A DNA stretch of 64,000 bases, from NCBI GenBank assembly GCA_021186555.1, contig JAJKFL010000012.1, positions 8,479,394-8,543,393 on the forward strand, written 5' to 3'. Positions 21,735 to 32,965 of the stretch are shown in pieces (the first letter of the stretch is position 1; each line of letters begins with the position of its first letter). The notes below the pieces were generated by a model that did no database searches, had not been told where the DNA came from, and was given only the letters and a program-made list of their open reading frames with translations. Source of the stretch: Reticulitermes speratus. Its lineage: Eukaryota > Arthropoda > Insecta > Blattodea > Rhinotermitidae. The translations under genes were made by a program, and so were the position numbers.

Positions 21735-22007
21735 ATGCCTAGAACAGGCCGTGAAGGACCAGAGGGGGAGTAGAGGTATAGCTCTACTCTTTCTTTAACC
21801 CTGACTCTAGATGGGGGTGGGTGGTCAACTCAACGCCCCGGCCGCTTAACCCCCGGGAAAGAGACCCGGTACCCATTGTATAGGGGGCTGGGGATGGGCC
21901 CCAGGGCCGGTTTGGACGGCTGCGAAAAATCTCGCCCCCACCAGGATTCGATCCCCGGACCGTCCAGCCTGTAGCGAGTCGCTATACCGACTGAGCTATC
22001 CCGGTCC
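21735..22007 (-). mobile_element. tRNA-derived SINE (family 1), full length
   Basis: On the - strand, ACCGGGATAGCTCAGTCGGT (box A) and GGGATCGAATCCTGGTGGGG (box B) are followed by the standard body GTACCGGGTCTCTTTCCCGG and tail GAGTAGAGCTATACCTCTAC. It is well preserved. Confidence 0.8.
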
Positions 22008-22683
22008 TTTCTCGCGAGGTTCTGCAGTAAATAACGGTTCCTGGTCTCTGGAATAACAGGCCTCTAGACCGAGATATAAACCCGCGACCTTCGTTATATG
22101 AAGCAGAACTTTGCTGTGCTCGGGCGCCCGTTCTTGATTTCGGTCAGGTCCATAACTAGAAATGAAGCACACAAGAGAGAATTTGTGGGAGGAGGAAATG
22201 GATAATGAATCATATAACCTCACTCCATTCCAGATGGAAAGAGGCAAACGGGGATGAGTTAAAAGGAACACGTGGAGTTGAGGTAGCTAAAGATGCAGTC
22301 AATAACCATGCATTATCAGTCTCTGTGTTATTCACTAGAGGGTTGGTCTCGAAGACCATGTTACCACACCATAAATCTAGATGTGCAATATTAAGGCAAG
22401 AAGATTCACGACGAGGACCTCGCAGACGTAATGAAAACCCTTGTACGTTTTGCTGCAAATAGCACAAATGGCGGGATTCATTTTCTTCCCAGTAGTCTTT
22501 AATATTGGACGTAATATTTATGGCTTATGAATTACCGAATTTGTAGTCTCTCCTTCGGTGTGCTGTGAGTTACATCTGTTTTATCTTGTGCTTTTAGACA
22601 CTGTTCAACCCACGTTACATGTGTTACTGTGAATGTTTAAAATAATGTGGCTGTTAACAAAAAAAGTGAGCATAACAAGATGG

Positions 22684-22770
22684 CGAATAATAATAATAAT
22701 TATTATTATTATTATATATTATATATTATGAAATATATATAATATAATAATTATTATTATTATTATTAGG
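22684..22770. repeat. (AAT)n/(ATT)n palindromic AT repeat
   Basis: AATAATAATAATAATT is followed by ATTATTATTATTAT, an AT core with TATATATTATGAAATATATA, then the same pattern mirrored. The whole can fold into a hairpin. It sits directly before a LINE 3' fragment. Confidence 0.8.
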
Positions 22771-22771
22771 A

Positions 22772-23190
22772 TATTTGGGCCTAAGAAAGAAGATGTAACA
22801 GGGAATGGAGAAGACTACATAACGAGGACCTTTATGATCTGTACTCCTCACTAAATAATATTCGGGTGATTAAATCAAGAAGAATAAAGATGGGCGGGGC
22901 ATGTGGCACGTATAGGAGACAGGAGAGGTGTAGACAGGGTTTCAGTGGAGAGACCTGAGGGAAAGAGACCATTTGAAAGTCCTAGGCGTAAATGTGAGGA
23001 TAGTATTAAAACGGATCTTCAAGAAATGGAATGTGAGGCATGGACTGGATTGATCTGGTTCAGGATAGGGACAGGTGGCGGACTGTTGTGAATTCGGTAA
23101 TGAACTTTCGGGTTTCATAAAATGCGGTGAATTTCTTGACTAGCTGAGGAACTGTTAGCTTGAATGACTTTGCTGCATGAAGTTAGTTAC
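22772..23190 (+). pseudogene. LINE 3'-end fragment
   Basis: Translated pieces match the C-terminus of an abundant insect non-LTR element: IFGPKKEDVTGNGEDYITRT, RIKMGGACGTYRRQERCRQG-like, and VERPEGKRPFESPRRKCEDS, followed by [16 protein letters not shown]. The original frame is broken by small shifts. The end TTGACTAGCTGAGGAACTGT matches the 3' UTR of the copies at 25540 and 37780. Confidence 0.7.
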
Positions 23191-24285
23191 ATCCATGTTT
23201 TTTGTTCCTATGTAGGTAAATTTTTATCAAAATGGCGTATTTTTTTAAAAAAAGTACATAACTGGTGGAAGGTACATTTTATTGTTTTTGCTTGATTATG
23301 GACATATTGGTGTAATTAGATTCGTAGGTGAGCTGTACAAGCTATTTCAATTATGTAGTTTATACACGACGAAAGAGGTGAGAAGATGAACATACGAGCA
23401 GATCGTCACGTGCAGATCGTACGTGCAGATCGTACAAAATAAATAAACGATCTGACCTGTTTTTAAAATTCCAACCTGCAAATTTTATGGCGAGAGTGAA
23501 GAAAACAAAATAACCGGCCCCAGTTGAAATTTGAACCGAGAAGCTCCAGCGATACACACATGACGACCCACTCGATTTTGGACGCCCTTGGACCACTCTT
23601 GTATTAAGATAATTTGGCTATATAACAAATCAATATGAAAAGAGACGTCGGTAAACCACAGTACTGTGTGATATGTCGCATTTCTGTTGCTGACATCTGC
23701 TGCTGATAATGATTTGACGTCACTGTGCTGTCACCATTTTTGTTTAGTAAGGCAAAAATTCACTTGTTCGGAATGGACGGTTGACTACTGAACTAACGTT
23801 TCACTTGTTCTTTGAAAGGTCTCTGTTGTAAAGTAAATACCAAAGTTTGTGAAATTTTCTAGTGGCGTATAAATGCAGTCTTGTCCAGGTGTCATGGTAT
23901 AGGCCGTCTGGCATAATCAGGAATATTCTGAAACTTAGAATGCTTCAGACATCTAGTATGACTTCTTAAATGGGTCACTGTTTCAATTTGAGAGCTGTTT
24001 CTAAGGAGGATAATGTAACGCAAAATTGCTTTTTACTTTAAGTAGTATTTGAACCCGCAATCCCAAACTTTATATTATATACGCCGTGCATTCTGTCACA
24101 ACATACCTTCATTATACAGCCCAACAAAATTTTCAAAAGACACTATGTATTTATATCTGTGCATTTGTTGGATTGTTATTAGGATTGCCACAATCCCAAA
24201 TTTCGAGCAGTAAATGACCGTAAGCACATTAGGACTTCCCACTGTGCTCGGTTTATTTGTTAATCTTCATCTATGCATTATAGGA

Positions 24286-24540
24286 AAACCTGAAGGAAAG
24301 AGTCCGCTTGGAAAACACAAGCGTAGATAGGAGAATGATATTAAAGTGATCTTAAATAAATGGGATGCGAAGGTGTGAACTGAATTAAATTTTTTGTCTT
24401 GGAAGAGGAACCATCGCTGGCTTTTGTGAACACGGTACTGAACCGGTGAATTCTTCAGGGAATTTCTTTACTATCTGAAAAACTATCAGCTTCTCAAGAA
24501 GGACTGTGTTCTGTGGAGTTCGCTACTTTCTTCGTTCATA
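24286..24540 (+). pseudogene. LINE 3'-end fragment, degraded
   Basis: GGAAAACCTGAAGGAAAGAG, then CGCTTGGAAAACACAAGCGT, then AATGATATTAAAGTGATCTT corresponds to the GKPEGKSPLGKHKRR-DIKVIL segment of the same LINE family. The tail has TATCTGAAAAACTATCAGCT. It is older than the copy at 22772. Confidence 0.6.
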
Positions 24541-24556
24541 CATGTGTTGTTTAGAC

Positions 24557-25068
24557 CAGCGGTATTCAACCTTTTTTGTTCGCGTACCCCCAGATATAAT
24601 TTCTCTTCAACTTTGTACCCCCAAAGTTGTTGGTGCATAATTCAATTATACATAGTCTATAATCTACATCTAAAATAAGTTAAATAAATTACATCAAAAT
24701 AATGTATTAAATAATAAGTTTTAAATGAGAAAAAGGAGAGTCAAGCTATTAAATAACAAATATATTGTTGCCTATCATATAAAAATTAATAAAGGAACAA
24801 AGGTATTTTAGGAAACAAAATTATATGCCTGTGTGGAATAAAATGAAACTAGCCGCCCAGATAAGAATCGCATAAAGGAGAGAGAAGAGAGTGAAATGGC
24901 GCTCCCAAATCGCATGTCCTTACGTCCGGGTCTCTTGTGGCTAACCCAAAATCTGGCCCTGATTATTCAGTGTTTATCATGAAATATGTTTAATTTTTTA
25001 ATTTCTCGTCCCCTAAGATGTCTTCGCGTACCCCCGGGACTACGCGTACCCCAGGTTGAATACCACTG
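24557..25068. mobile_element. hAT-type MITE with perfect 8-bp target-site duplication
   Basis: Termini are CAGCGGTATTCAACCT on the left and, reverse-complemented, CAGTGGTATTCAACCTGGGG on the right. The 8-bp GTTTAGAC at 24549-24556 is repeated at 25069-25076. Internal CGCGTACCCCC repeats lie near both ends. The 512 bp has no transposase, so it is non-autonomous. Confidence 0.9.
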
Positions 25069-25228
25069 GTTTAGACGACTTACTGTGCGGCACATTGGTA
25101 CACAATAAGAGTCGGGCCCCATTGAAGTTTGTAACACTAACATACATAGCTCAGTCAGTATAGTGTAGCAACAGCTGATCAAAAATACCCAACCTCAATA
25201 AATGATAAGGTCTATAAGGACTGTTACG

Positions 25229-25460
25229 AGATCTTCGATCTCTGGGATGTTACGCATCATAGATTGGTAGTTAGTTACCGACGTTTCGGGACAAACCTAT
25301 CGGTCCCATCTTCAAGAGTCAAGCAGTCCAATGTATTCATCTTGGACTGCTTGACCCTTGAAGATGGGACCGATAGGTTGTCCCGAAACGTCGGTAACTA
25401 ACCACCAGTTTACGCTGCGTAACATCCCAGAAGAACGAAGATCCCATTTACACCTCTTCG
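25229..25460. mobile_element. Foldback element (GTTTCGGGACAAACC type), both arms
   Basis: The arms run from GAGATCTTCGATCTCTGGGA to CCCAGAAGAACGAAGATCCC. The inner arms are almost perfect: CGGTCCCATCTTCAAGAGTC with its complement GACCCTTGAAGATGGGACCG, and ACCGACGTTTCGGGACAAAC with TTGTCCCGAAACGTCGGTAA. The loop also pairs (AAGCAGTCCAATGTATTCAT and TTGGACTGCTT), giving a nearly continuous hairpin of about 100 bp per arm. Confidence 0.8.
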
Positions 25461-25507
25461 CTAAGCCTGATATCACGCAAGGACAGTTATATTTAGACTG
25501 ATGTGAC

Positions 25508-25540
25508 TGTACTCTAACTAACTAACTAACTAACTAACTC
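25508..25540 (+). repeat. (CTAA)n microsatellite
   Basis: About seven CTAA repeats lie at the junction with the LINE fragment that follows on the - strand. This is probably the tail repeat of that LINE. Confidence 0.85.
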
Positions 25541-25775
25541 CATGGAGCAGAGTCCTTCTTGAGAAGCTAACAGGTCCTCAGCTAGTCAAGAAATTCCCCG
25601 CGTTTTGTGGAACCCGAAGGTTCATTACCACATTCACAACAGCCCACCACCTGTCCCTATCCTAAGCCATATCAATCCAGTCTATGCCCCCCATCCCACA
25701 TCTTTAAGATCCACTTTAATATTATCCTCCCATCTACGCCTGAGTCTTCCAAGTGGTCTCCTTCCCCCAGATGTG
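25540..25775 (-). pseudogene. LINE 3'-end fragment
   Basis: On the - strand the frame [20 protein letters not shown], then LKDVGWGA, ending near 25682, is the conserved C-terminal segment of the same LINE as at 22772. The 3' UTR (AATTTCTTGACTAGCTGAGG complement region) and a TTAG tail follow. The copy is truncated just upstream. Confidence 0.75.
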
Positions 25776-27520
25776 ACTGTACAGAATAGCAATATACAAG
25801 TAAACAATCCAGCTGTGTAATGATCAACTATGTACATTTTTGGCAAAGTTTGACACTTTAATACCGGCTGACGCTTACCTCCCCCTTCCAATTATTGCTG
25901 CCATCATCTGCTCCTATTTCTAACTACTTGTTAGTGTACTTACGTCAGAATAGCGTAGTTAGCTTTTATATAAAATTATTTTTTATTTCCCTTCCTGTGT
26001 GGACAGAATCAGTGGCCATTGTGTTGACTTTATCTCTAATTCTTAACATCAACCATGCTTGTTATTTATTGTCAGTTCTAGTCGTTTGCACGATGTCTTA
26101 GTTTGCTTTCCCTATCAGATTAACAGTGTAGCAAGCCAGCAGTTTAAAACGTCGGTAATACGTAATGGAATTGATGAACATCAAGTGATGGCTCTCCAGT
26201 CACTCTAATGTACTGTACTAGTGCACTAGGCCAATGAGCTGACCAAATGGAATGCAAGCAGACACTAGCGCCAGCATCATTATGCCCGCCATTAGCTCGT
26301 CCTGTTTGTCGTCCAGTGCATAGGAATGGAGGATTTGGATTTGGATGTTAGTTGGGGGCTTATAAAATCTTTGTTTACGAAAATTAATTTTATAATTTTT
26401 CCTTACCAGATATTATATATAAACACTTGGCTTTTGTGGTTGTGTATATTTGAGTTGTGAATTTATGACGCTTAGTGGGAATACAGGAATGCTAGAAACA
26501 GTGATAATTGCGTTAGCCAGCGTATGCGCGTAGTAGAAGGTACAGGTTTAATTTAACAAATGTAATTACATTGGAGGGTTCAGTTTACATACGCGACAAC
26601 ATTACAATTGTGTGCTTTGTCAAATTCATATTTGTTGTAGAACCCCAACACCAAATAGTCTAAACAAATATGTAATATAATTTACACAAGACTTTGCATT
26701 GTAATTCTTATTCAAAAAATTACATTTTTTTAACTTCCTTCTTTACATAAAATACGTAAAATTATCACACAAGGGAGATTTAATGTTAATTTGTTCACGT
26801 GTGTTAGCTGTCGGAATTATTGGATGAGTGTAGATTATATGTGGGTGTTTGTGTGTTTAGGCTAAACGTTGTACGGCACATTCTACGCTCTTTTCTGTCG
26901 CTCCAGTGTAGGTTTAGACTCTTCGCTGTATACAATTAAGGTGATAAAACAAAAGAGGAATTGTCTTTGTGAATCAGTTTGATATTGTGGGTGATTAAGC
27001 GTGTCATTGAGAGAGTCATTGGATTTGAAGACCTTCATTGCCTGTGAGTGTTTGTTACCTTGCAGAATTTTGATAGTGAAAACTGCTTATTGCACGTGCA
27101 CTTGGATAGGATTTGAGTCACATTAACGTGGGTTATTAGGGTTAGAGGTGGACTGAACTGGCTCAGGTTCGTGTCCGAAGGCGAGTTTTGATGTTCTCTG
27201 ATTAGTCATGAAGTTGCGGAAGAAGTGTCATGGTGCCCAATCCCTTCCCCCAAAATTGTGTAACGTTTTATCCCCTCCAGCGCCCTTCTGGTTTGAATCA
27301 ACCAACCTTAAGCTCTTGTGGCTGTTGAACGATGTCACTTTGCAACTACTGCTACTGTCCTTTACTTAAGAGAATGCGGTCACAAACAGTCGGCTTTCCC
27401 CAGCGCAAACCACTTCCAAGGTCAACTGAAAACTTCACAGTCACTAACTGTAACATCCCTATGAACAGAATGGTTAGGCGACTGGAGGGGAATGCGGAAC
27501 TGGTCGAAGGAATGACAGTT

Positions 27521-27635
27521 GAGATCTACGCTCTTCTGGGATATTACGCGGCGTCGTGTGCTAATTGTTTACCGACGTTTTCGGGACAACGTATCGGTCC
27601 CATCTTCACGGTCAAGAGTCGAGTAGGAAAGAAAG
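27521..27635 (+). mobile_element. Foldback element, single arm
   Basis: GAGATCTACGCTCTTCTGGG...ACCGACGTTTTCGGGACAAC...CCCATCTTCACGGTCAAGAG is one arm of the family at 20492. The other arm is missing. Confidence 0.65.
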
Positions 27636-27899
27636 AAAGCCGGCAACCTATAACGTAGATTGTGGAAAGTACGTGCGGGGTAGCAATTATAGGCGTGAGG
27701 ACAGCCAATAGGGTAGAACCAGTGTGAGAGAAGGGTGGATAGAGACAACGTAAGGGAGCTAGGGGTACCGAGAATGCAATCAGCTAAGACAGCTGGAGAA
27801 GCGTATATGGAATAGAGTAACAGTAAGGGAAGAAGATATAAGGATAAAGCTAGATAAGTAAAATACAAATATACAAGTAGTAAAAATTATAAATAAAAA

Positions 27900-28440
27900 T
27901 AAATGAATTAGAAGAAGAAAACATCAAAACAGTGTGAGGAGGAGGGGAAGAGAGACAAGTAACGTGGCTAGTGGGATACCTGGGCGTGAATCGGTCTCAT
28001 GGTGGCCAGTCGCTGCGGGTGAAGCAGGGTCAGAATAATGGGAGAAAAGTGGATGGAATGCGGCAATAACAAGGAAGGGAAGTAAACCAAATGAACGAAT
28101 GTGTTAATTAAAAAGAGGGAATTATAAATAACTAATGAAATAAATAAAAATAATAAAAGTAGAAATAGAACAATTGGGGAATAAAAATATAAGAATAATA
28201 ATCATAAAAGAAAAATGAAAATGAAAACCCCTTAAATTAAAATAAACAAGAATAAAGAAATAATTAAAATGAAAAAGGAAAAAGGTAAAGAAAAGAAGAA
28301 ACCGAAACTAAAAAGTATAAAAATAAATAAAAATGAACAAAGAATAAAATAAATAAAAATAATAATAATAAATAATAATATAAAAGTATAAAAGAGTAAA
28401 GAAAAATTAAAAAATACAGAATATAAAATATAAGTTGTTT
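27900..28440 (+). repeat. A-rich, purine-rich low-complexity tract
   Basis: The + strand is dominated by AATAAAAATAAT and GAAAAAGAAAAG-type sequence, most strongly from 28120 on. I see no gene. It may be a decayed A-rich tail or expanded simple repeat. Confidence 0.75.
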
Positions 28441-28445
28441 TTGTG

Positions 28446-28515
28446 GCGGACGCTACTGACTAGCGCACCCGGACGCACTGACTAGCGCACCCGGACGTCA
28501 CTGACGCGCAGGATC
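28446..28515 (+). repeat. GC-rich tandem repeat
   Basis: ACTGACTAGCGCACCCGGAC is repeated two to three times with variation, followed by poly-G runs at 28613 and 28637. The base composition stands out sharply from the A-rich neighbour. Confidence 0.6.
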
Positions 28516-28685
28516 GATAGTGTGCCCGGAACGTTTACCTTCTCCACCGGCGCTTGCTGCGCAGAGCACTAAGCGACCCAGTGACTCGCACCGGACGTCA
28601 CGACTAGGCAGGGGGGGGGGCACTGACGCAGTCGATGGGGGGGGGGGTGTCCCCCTCGCTGAACCGATTTTGGATACCAGCACAT

Positions 28686-28845
28686 ATTCGGGTACCGGTC
28701 ATTCCCGGGGGGTAAAGCGGCCGGGGCGTGGCGTTGACCACCCCACCCCATCTAGCGCTGAAGTTAAAGAAAGAGTAGAGCTATACCTCTACTCCCCCTC
28801 TGGGCCTTCACGGCCTGTTCTAAGGTCAAATTTACCTTTACCACC
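28686..28845 (+). mobile_element. SINE (family 1) 3' half
   Basis: It starts in the body at GGTACCGGTCATTCCCGGGG and continues through GGGGCGTGGCGTTGACCACC and CTCCCCCTCTGGGCCTTCAC. It is a 5'-truncated copy with no tRNA-like head. Confidence 0.75.
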
Positions 28846-29146
28846 ACATTTTCATGGTATGTGGTGTTTAAATACTGGCAGTTCTTCAAATAAGGGTTAA
28901 GCCTTTTACTCTGAAGTTAGTATTAAAAAGTTTAGGTTCCCGTCTCACAGAAAACTTGTCTCCTTACAAATACCAGCCGATTAATTTATATTTAATGAAA
29001 TAATCGCTGTTAATTCTTATAATCATACACCGAACCAAATACTACACTGTGGAAAAACACAGAGTTTTAAATGTTAAAGCAACTGACATATATATTGATA
29101 ACTAAGTGCTTTAAAGGGTGAAATTTACGTGCTCTTTGTTCCTTAG

Positions 29147-29294
29147 GTCTGACTTCTTAAGAGTGCGCGGGTTTGACGAGGAAATCGTTGGTTGGGGCGG
29201 AGAAGACGTAATGCTGTACCGTAAGTACGTCAGAAGCCACGTGAAAGTCGTGAGAGCCACCGATCCCGGTATCTTCCACATCTGGCATCCCAAG
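29147..29294 (+). CDS. CSGALNACT: CSGALNACT coding exon (WGGED motif)
   Basis: The acceptor TTTGTTCCTTAG ends at 29146. The first base completes the AGG codon begun at 14020-14021, and 49 codons follow to the donor AAG|GTAAGC. The exon reads [20 protein letters not shown] and then [21 protein letters not shown] (29190-29207) is the hallmark of the beta-1,4-GalNAc transferase fold, where the acidic pair takes part in catalysis and metal binding. The segment ending GIFHIWHPK matches the conserved FHLWHEK of vertebrate homologues. The exon stays in frame with both neighbours and appears intact. Confidence 0.93.
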
Positions 29295-29527
29295 GTAAGC
29301 ACAGACGTCTTCTATTGGATATTGATGTAGGTTGTCAGTGTTGTAAGGCTTTCTGTAGTTGCAACCCCACGTTAGCATGGCAGATTCCTTCATAGCGTAG
29401 AGATTCCGTACTGAGTGCTTACCCGTCACTTGTAACAGGGTTGGAAATATCTTCGTGGACTACGTCGGCTCATCGGATAAATAAAAAAGCCCGGGAAGTT
29501 TTTTATTTATTGTGCAAGTAATAAAGG

Positions 29528-29924
29528 TCGCCCTCGGTGGACAAGTGGTTAGCGTGCTCGCCACTGGGCCCAAGGTTCGCGGGGTTCGATCCCGACCGAG
29601 GGCGATGGATTTTTAAGGGTGATAAAAATCCGTAGCACCACTTCCTTCGGAGGGGAAGTAAAGCTGTCGTTCCCATGTCGTACCCTACGGGCATGAATAG
29701 AACTAGTAGTGCCCGTCTGCAAAACTCAGCGGCCATTTCTCACCCAAGTCTCCTGACTGACTGACAGATGGCTCTGGCAGTCACATCAGGATTGAGTGGA
29801 ACTTGTGCGGTCAGTGGGCTGGTCACCCGCTACATCAACGCACATGACCATAGAAACCTCCGAAAGAAGGCCCCCAATGCTCCTCGATTGGAGCGACATG
29901 GGGACTAACACTAACTAACTAAGC
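29528..29924 (+). mobile_element. tRNA-derived SINE (family 3), full length
   Basis: The head GCCCTCGGTGGACAAGTGGT (box A) and GGGGTTCGATCCCGACCGAG (box B) can close an acceptor-like stem (CCCTCGG...CCGAGGG). A long body unrelated to the other families follows, with GTACCCTACGGGCATGAATA and CCTGACTGACTGACAGATGG. The end is (CTAA)n. AATAAAGG flanks both sides (29520-29527 and 29925-29932). Confidence 0.75.
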
Positions 29925-30059
29925 AATAAAGGATAATAAAAAGTTTAGCTAAAAGGAAAGGTTTAAATACTGTTAACAATTGTAAATGGATAACCTACAG
30001 GTGAGATATCACGCTTAAGACACATGTTATAATAACATAAACTTTATGTTTTAACATCT

Positions 30060-30290
30060 TTATTGTATAAAGTCTTATTCCCACAAATGTACAAGTGTAT
30101 ATTTGTCGGAATAAGACTTTATATGATAATAACATACTTTACTTTCTTTTATATTTTTGTACAAACCGCAATGATGGCCCTTGAGCCGAAACATGTAGCT
30201 TGTTAACAGAATATTGTTATGCAGTACGTGTAGTTGTGTTTGAGTGTTATCTTATTAATTACTCAGTTATAACGCAACGGGATGTTATTA
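30060..30290 (+). mobile_element. Degraded hammerhead-bearing foldback element
   Basis: An imperfect palindrome (AAAGTCTTATTCC and GGAATAAGACTTT, 30063-30129) is followed at 30168 by AATGATGGCCCTTGAGCCGA then AACATGTAGC. This is a hammerhead-like helix II/GAAAC/helix III with a damaged core. No intact arm pair remains. Confidence 0.45.
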
Positions 30291-30627
30291 TTTTAAAAAA
30301 TATTGTCCCTTTACAGATTTTAATGCAACTTTGTATTAATGGAGCGTATTTACTGTTTTGAGTAACTTCACGTTATTGATTTTAATGGTTTACTTTTTTT
30401 GGAATATCTGAGTGGACTTTATGCATATCTTTCAGTCTTGTAACATATTTTGGTGAAACTTGGTTACGACATTTTTTGTCACAGGGTCTGTTTAATATCT
30501 GTTTTTATTTCCATATTATGGAACTTTACAATTGTTACTCTTCAACAAATGTTATTAGCACAATTATTTGTATTAACTGCATATTTGATAGCTGAGAAGT
30601 TTATATAAAATATTTATCCGAAAATTT

Positions 30628-30702
30628 TAAGGGAGGAGACCGCTTGGAAGAACTCGGCGTTGAGGGGAGGATAATATTAAGATGGATCTTACGGAAATGT
30701 GT
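30628..30702 (+). pseudogene. LINE 3'-end fragment interrupted by a SINE
   Basis: GGGAGGAGACCGCTTGGAAG, then GAGGGGAGGATAATATTAAG, corresponds to the [14 protein letters not shown] segment of the LINE family. The sequence resumes at 31228 (TTAAGGAAATGTGTCGGTCT) after the SINE insertion. Confidence 0.6.
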
Positions 30703-31227
30703 GCGCCGGGATAGCTCAGTCGGTATAGCGACTCGTTACGAGCTGGACGGTCCGGGATCGAATCCCGCAGATCCCAGTGGCCGCGCAGTCTAAGGCGTGG
30801 GTCTGCGGCCGCTCGCTTGCTGGGATTGCGGGTTCGAATCCCACCGGGGGCATGGATGTTTGTGTTGTGTTGTATAAGGACGGTAGAATGGAACACAAGT
30901 GACATGAAGGACGGAAGGATTTAAAAGTACAAAATGGATCAAAGGGAAAAAACGGGACAGGGGGGGAAAAAAAATATCCCATCGGGGGCATAAAAAAAAA
31001 TCCCTGTGGGGTCGAGATTTTTAGCACCCGTACAGACCGGCCCTGGGGCCCACCCAGCCTCCTGTGCAATAGGTACCGGGTCATTCCCAGGGTAAAGCGG
31101 CCGGGGTTTGGCGCTGACCACCCACCCCCATCTAGCGCCGAGGTTAAAGAAAGAGTAGAGCTATACCTCTACTCCCCCTCTGGGTCTTCATGGCCTGTTC
31201 TAGGGAGAACTTTACCTTTACCTTTAC
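30703..31227 (+). mobile_element. Composite SINE: family 1 copy interrupted by a family 5 copy
   Basis: A family-1 head (GCCGGGATAGCTCAGTCGGT, GGGATCGAATCCCG) stops at about 30771. A family-5 head (CCCAGTGGCCGCGCAGTCTA, GGGTTCGAATCCCACCGGGG) and unrelated, partly G/A-rich filler follow to about 31010. The family-1 body then resumes at GTACAGACCGGCCCTGGGGC. CTTACGGAAATGTG before and CTTAAGGAAATGTG after (13 of 14 bases) are the target-site duplication of the outer SINE. Confidence 0.75.
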
Positions 31228-31954
31228 CTTAAGGAAATGTGTCGGTCTGTGGACGGGCTTCCTCTTGTAGGGACCAAGTGGGGCTTCTGCGGTTTTACTT
31301 CTCAAGATGGTGTTAAAAAATTCAGTCCGTTGCAACAAGAAATTTCCGAAAAACTTAAGTTGCTTTTGTTGAAGAAAGCAGTGTGATTCAGAAGAAGAGC
31401 AGTGGCCTGCCTTCGTCAGCGTCACTGCTACAGAGTGTGGCTGTGGAAGGGCTGGTTAAAACCAATTATAAGAGATTCCTCGACTATGGCCTGTGCACGA
31501 CATTTTCTAAATGAAAGGAACGCTAGCTGATTTTTTTTTGTTTATTTTTTGTAATGGCATGTCTGTATTGAATGGACTGTTTTTGGCTTTTCCCCTGCTA
31601 ATGGAGGGAGATTCACATACACTTCACGTTAATACTTCAGTCCACAGAACCCGTAATCAGAGCTCTTGTTCTAGCTAAAACAACTAATCCTCATCACCCA
31701 CTCAGAAAATATAAAAAGAGAAAAATTGTGTCCCCCCCCCCCCCCCACTTGAAAAAAAAATTTTAAACTTAATAACTACAGCTGTAGACCGTGATTTGAC
31801 CTTAATTTACTGATGTACATTCTTAATCGAAAACCCAAAATAAATATAATTTACTAAGAATTTAACATTTTGCTTTCGTGTCCTGTGTATCTTGTGGACT
31901 TTCACACTGAACTGTACGTGTTACTTGCATTCCTATTTTAATTCAATATTCCGT

Positions 31955-32060
31955 TGTAGAGCGAGGCAGGAAGCTGACTACTTATCTCTGTCTATTGCAG
32001 AGGTTAAGAATGAGTGGAGCTGCACCTCCATTAATGTGTCTTCGAGCCGTACACGGGGAA
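31955..32060 (+). mobile_element. Divergent SINE (family 1-like) tail
   Basis: GAGGTTAAGAATGAGTGGAGCTGCACCTCC-type sequence and GTACACGGGGAAAACTT match the tail of old family-1-like copies at 16675 and 48058. Confidence 0.5.
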
Positions 32061-32719
32061 AACTTAATCTTCTTTCCGTTTTAAGATGGCGGAGGAAACG
32101 TGACTCGTCTCTTAAATTGTTTTACACTCTAATAACCCACTGGATTGTTATGTAAACATTTGACTCGGATTACAGGATCTGTAAAAACATTACAAAATAA
32201 TCTCTCAGTTACCCACATATTCGTCCCAAAATATTTGCGTGTGTTCTGATATAACTAAATATTGCAACTTTCTTATGGTGGCGTTTCCCGGTCGATAAAG
32301 TAGCTAACTAATACATGCGGGAGGCCGCCATTGTATTCTAGTGCGTTAATGCTGCGTCGCACTTTATTCTCATAAAAGGAGTCCCTGAAGGCTCTCGCAT
32401 TCCTTTACAGAAAGCCATTAAAATTCTACGCACATTTCTTGTTTAATCCTTCCGAATCGATCTATCCAGCCACCAGACATTTCTGTATTTACGTTTTAAC
32501 GGTAGTGAGTGAACTATATATATATATATACGTGACAAAAATTTTTGCTTACGCAATATTGTCTATTTTATATTTAATTTATTTTGTCCGATACACAAAT
32601 AAAAATTTAAAAATTATTAGCTTTTGTAATAGCATTAATAGCCTTTTAGACGTTTTAATCGTTGTAAGGGCCAGTCAAGGTAAAGATATATGTGTCCCTG
32701 TGCTTAATTAAACACCATG

Positions 32720-32965
32720 CCATGAAGAGGGATGGGGAGTTGAGGTTTAGCTCCACGCATTCTTGACCTTGGCACTAGATTCAAGTGAATGTCCGCTTTA
32801 CACTCAGGAAAAAGAGCCCCCCGGTACCAATTTCATAGGTTTGGTGGAACCCATAGCCCGTGTGTATGATTTGAAGGAAAGAAAAATATATGTCGTTGCC
32901 GGGATTCGAACCACTGTGACTGCAGTCTTGTCATTGAATCAATTGAACTATCTCGATTCATGTAA
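32720..32965 (-). mobile_element. Divergent SINE (family 1-like)
   Basis: On the - strand a box-B-like GTGGTTCGAATCCCGGCAAC precedes a body with GAAATTGGTACCGGGGGGCT and the tail GTCAAGAATGCGTGGAGCTA. It is an old copy. The reading frame across it is incidental. Confidence 0.55.

Larger units (their letters stand above)
14022..29146 (+). other. CSGALNACT intron, about 15.1 kb
   Basis: It is bounded by donor GTATGC at 14022 and acceptor TTTGTTCCTTAG ending at 29146. Both junctions split an AGG arginine codon (phase 2). The intron is filled with the mobile elements and repeats listed separately. Unlisted stretches, such as 14700-16040, 17720-18740, 22290-22680, 23200-24280, 25900-27500 and 28850-29140, hold AT-rich sequence with no feature I recognise. 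Confidence 0.85.
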
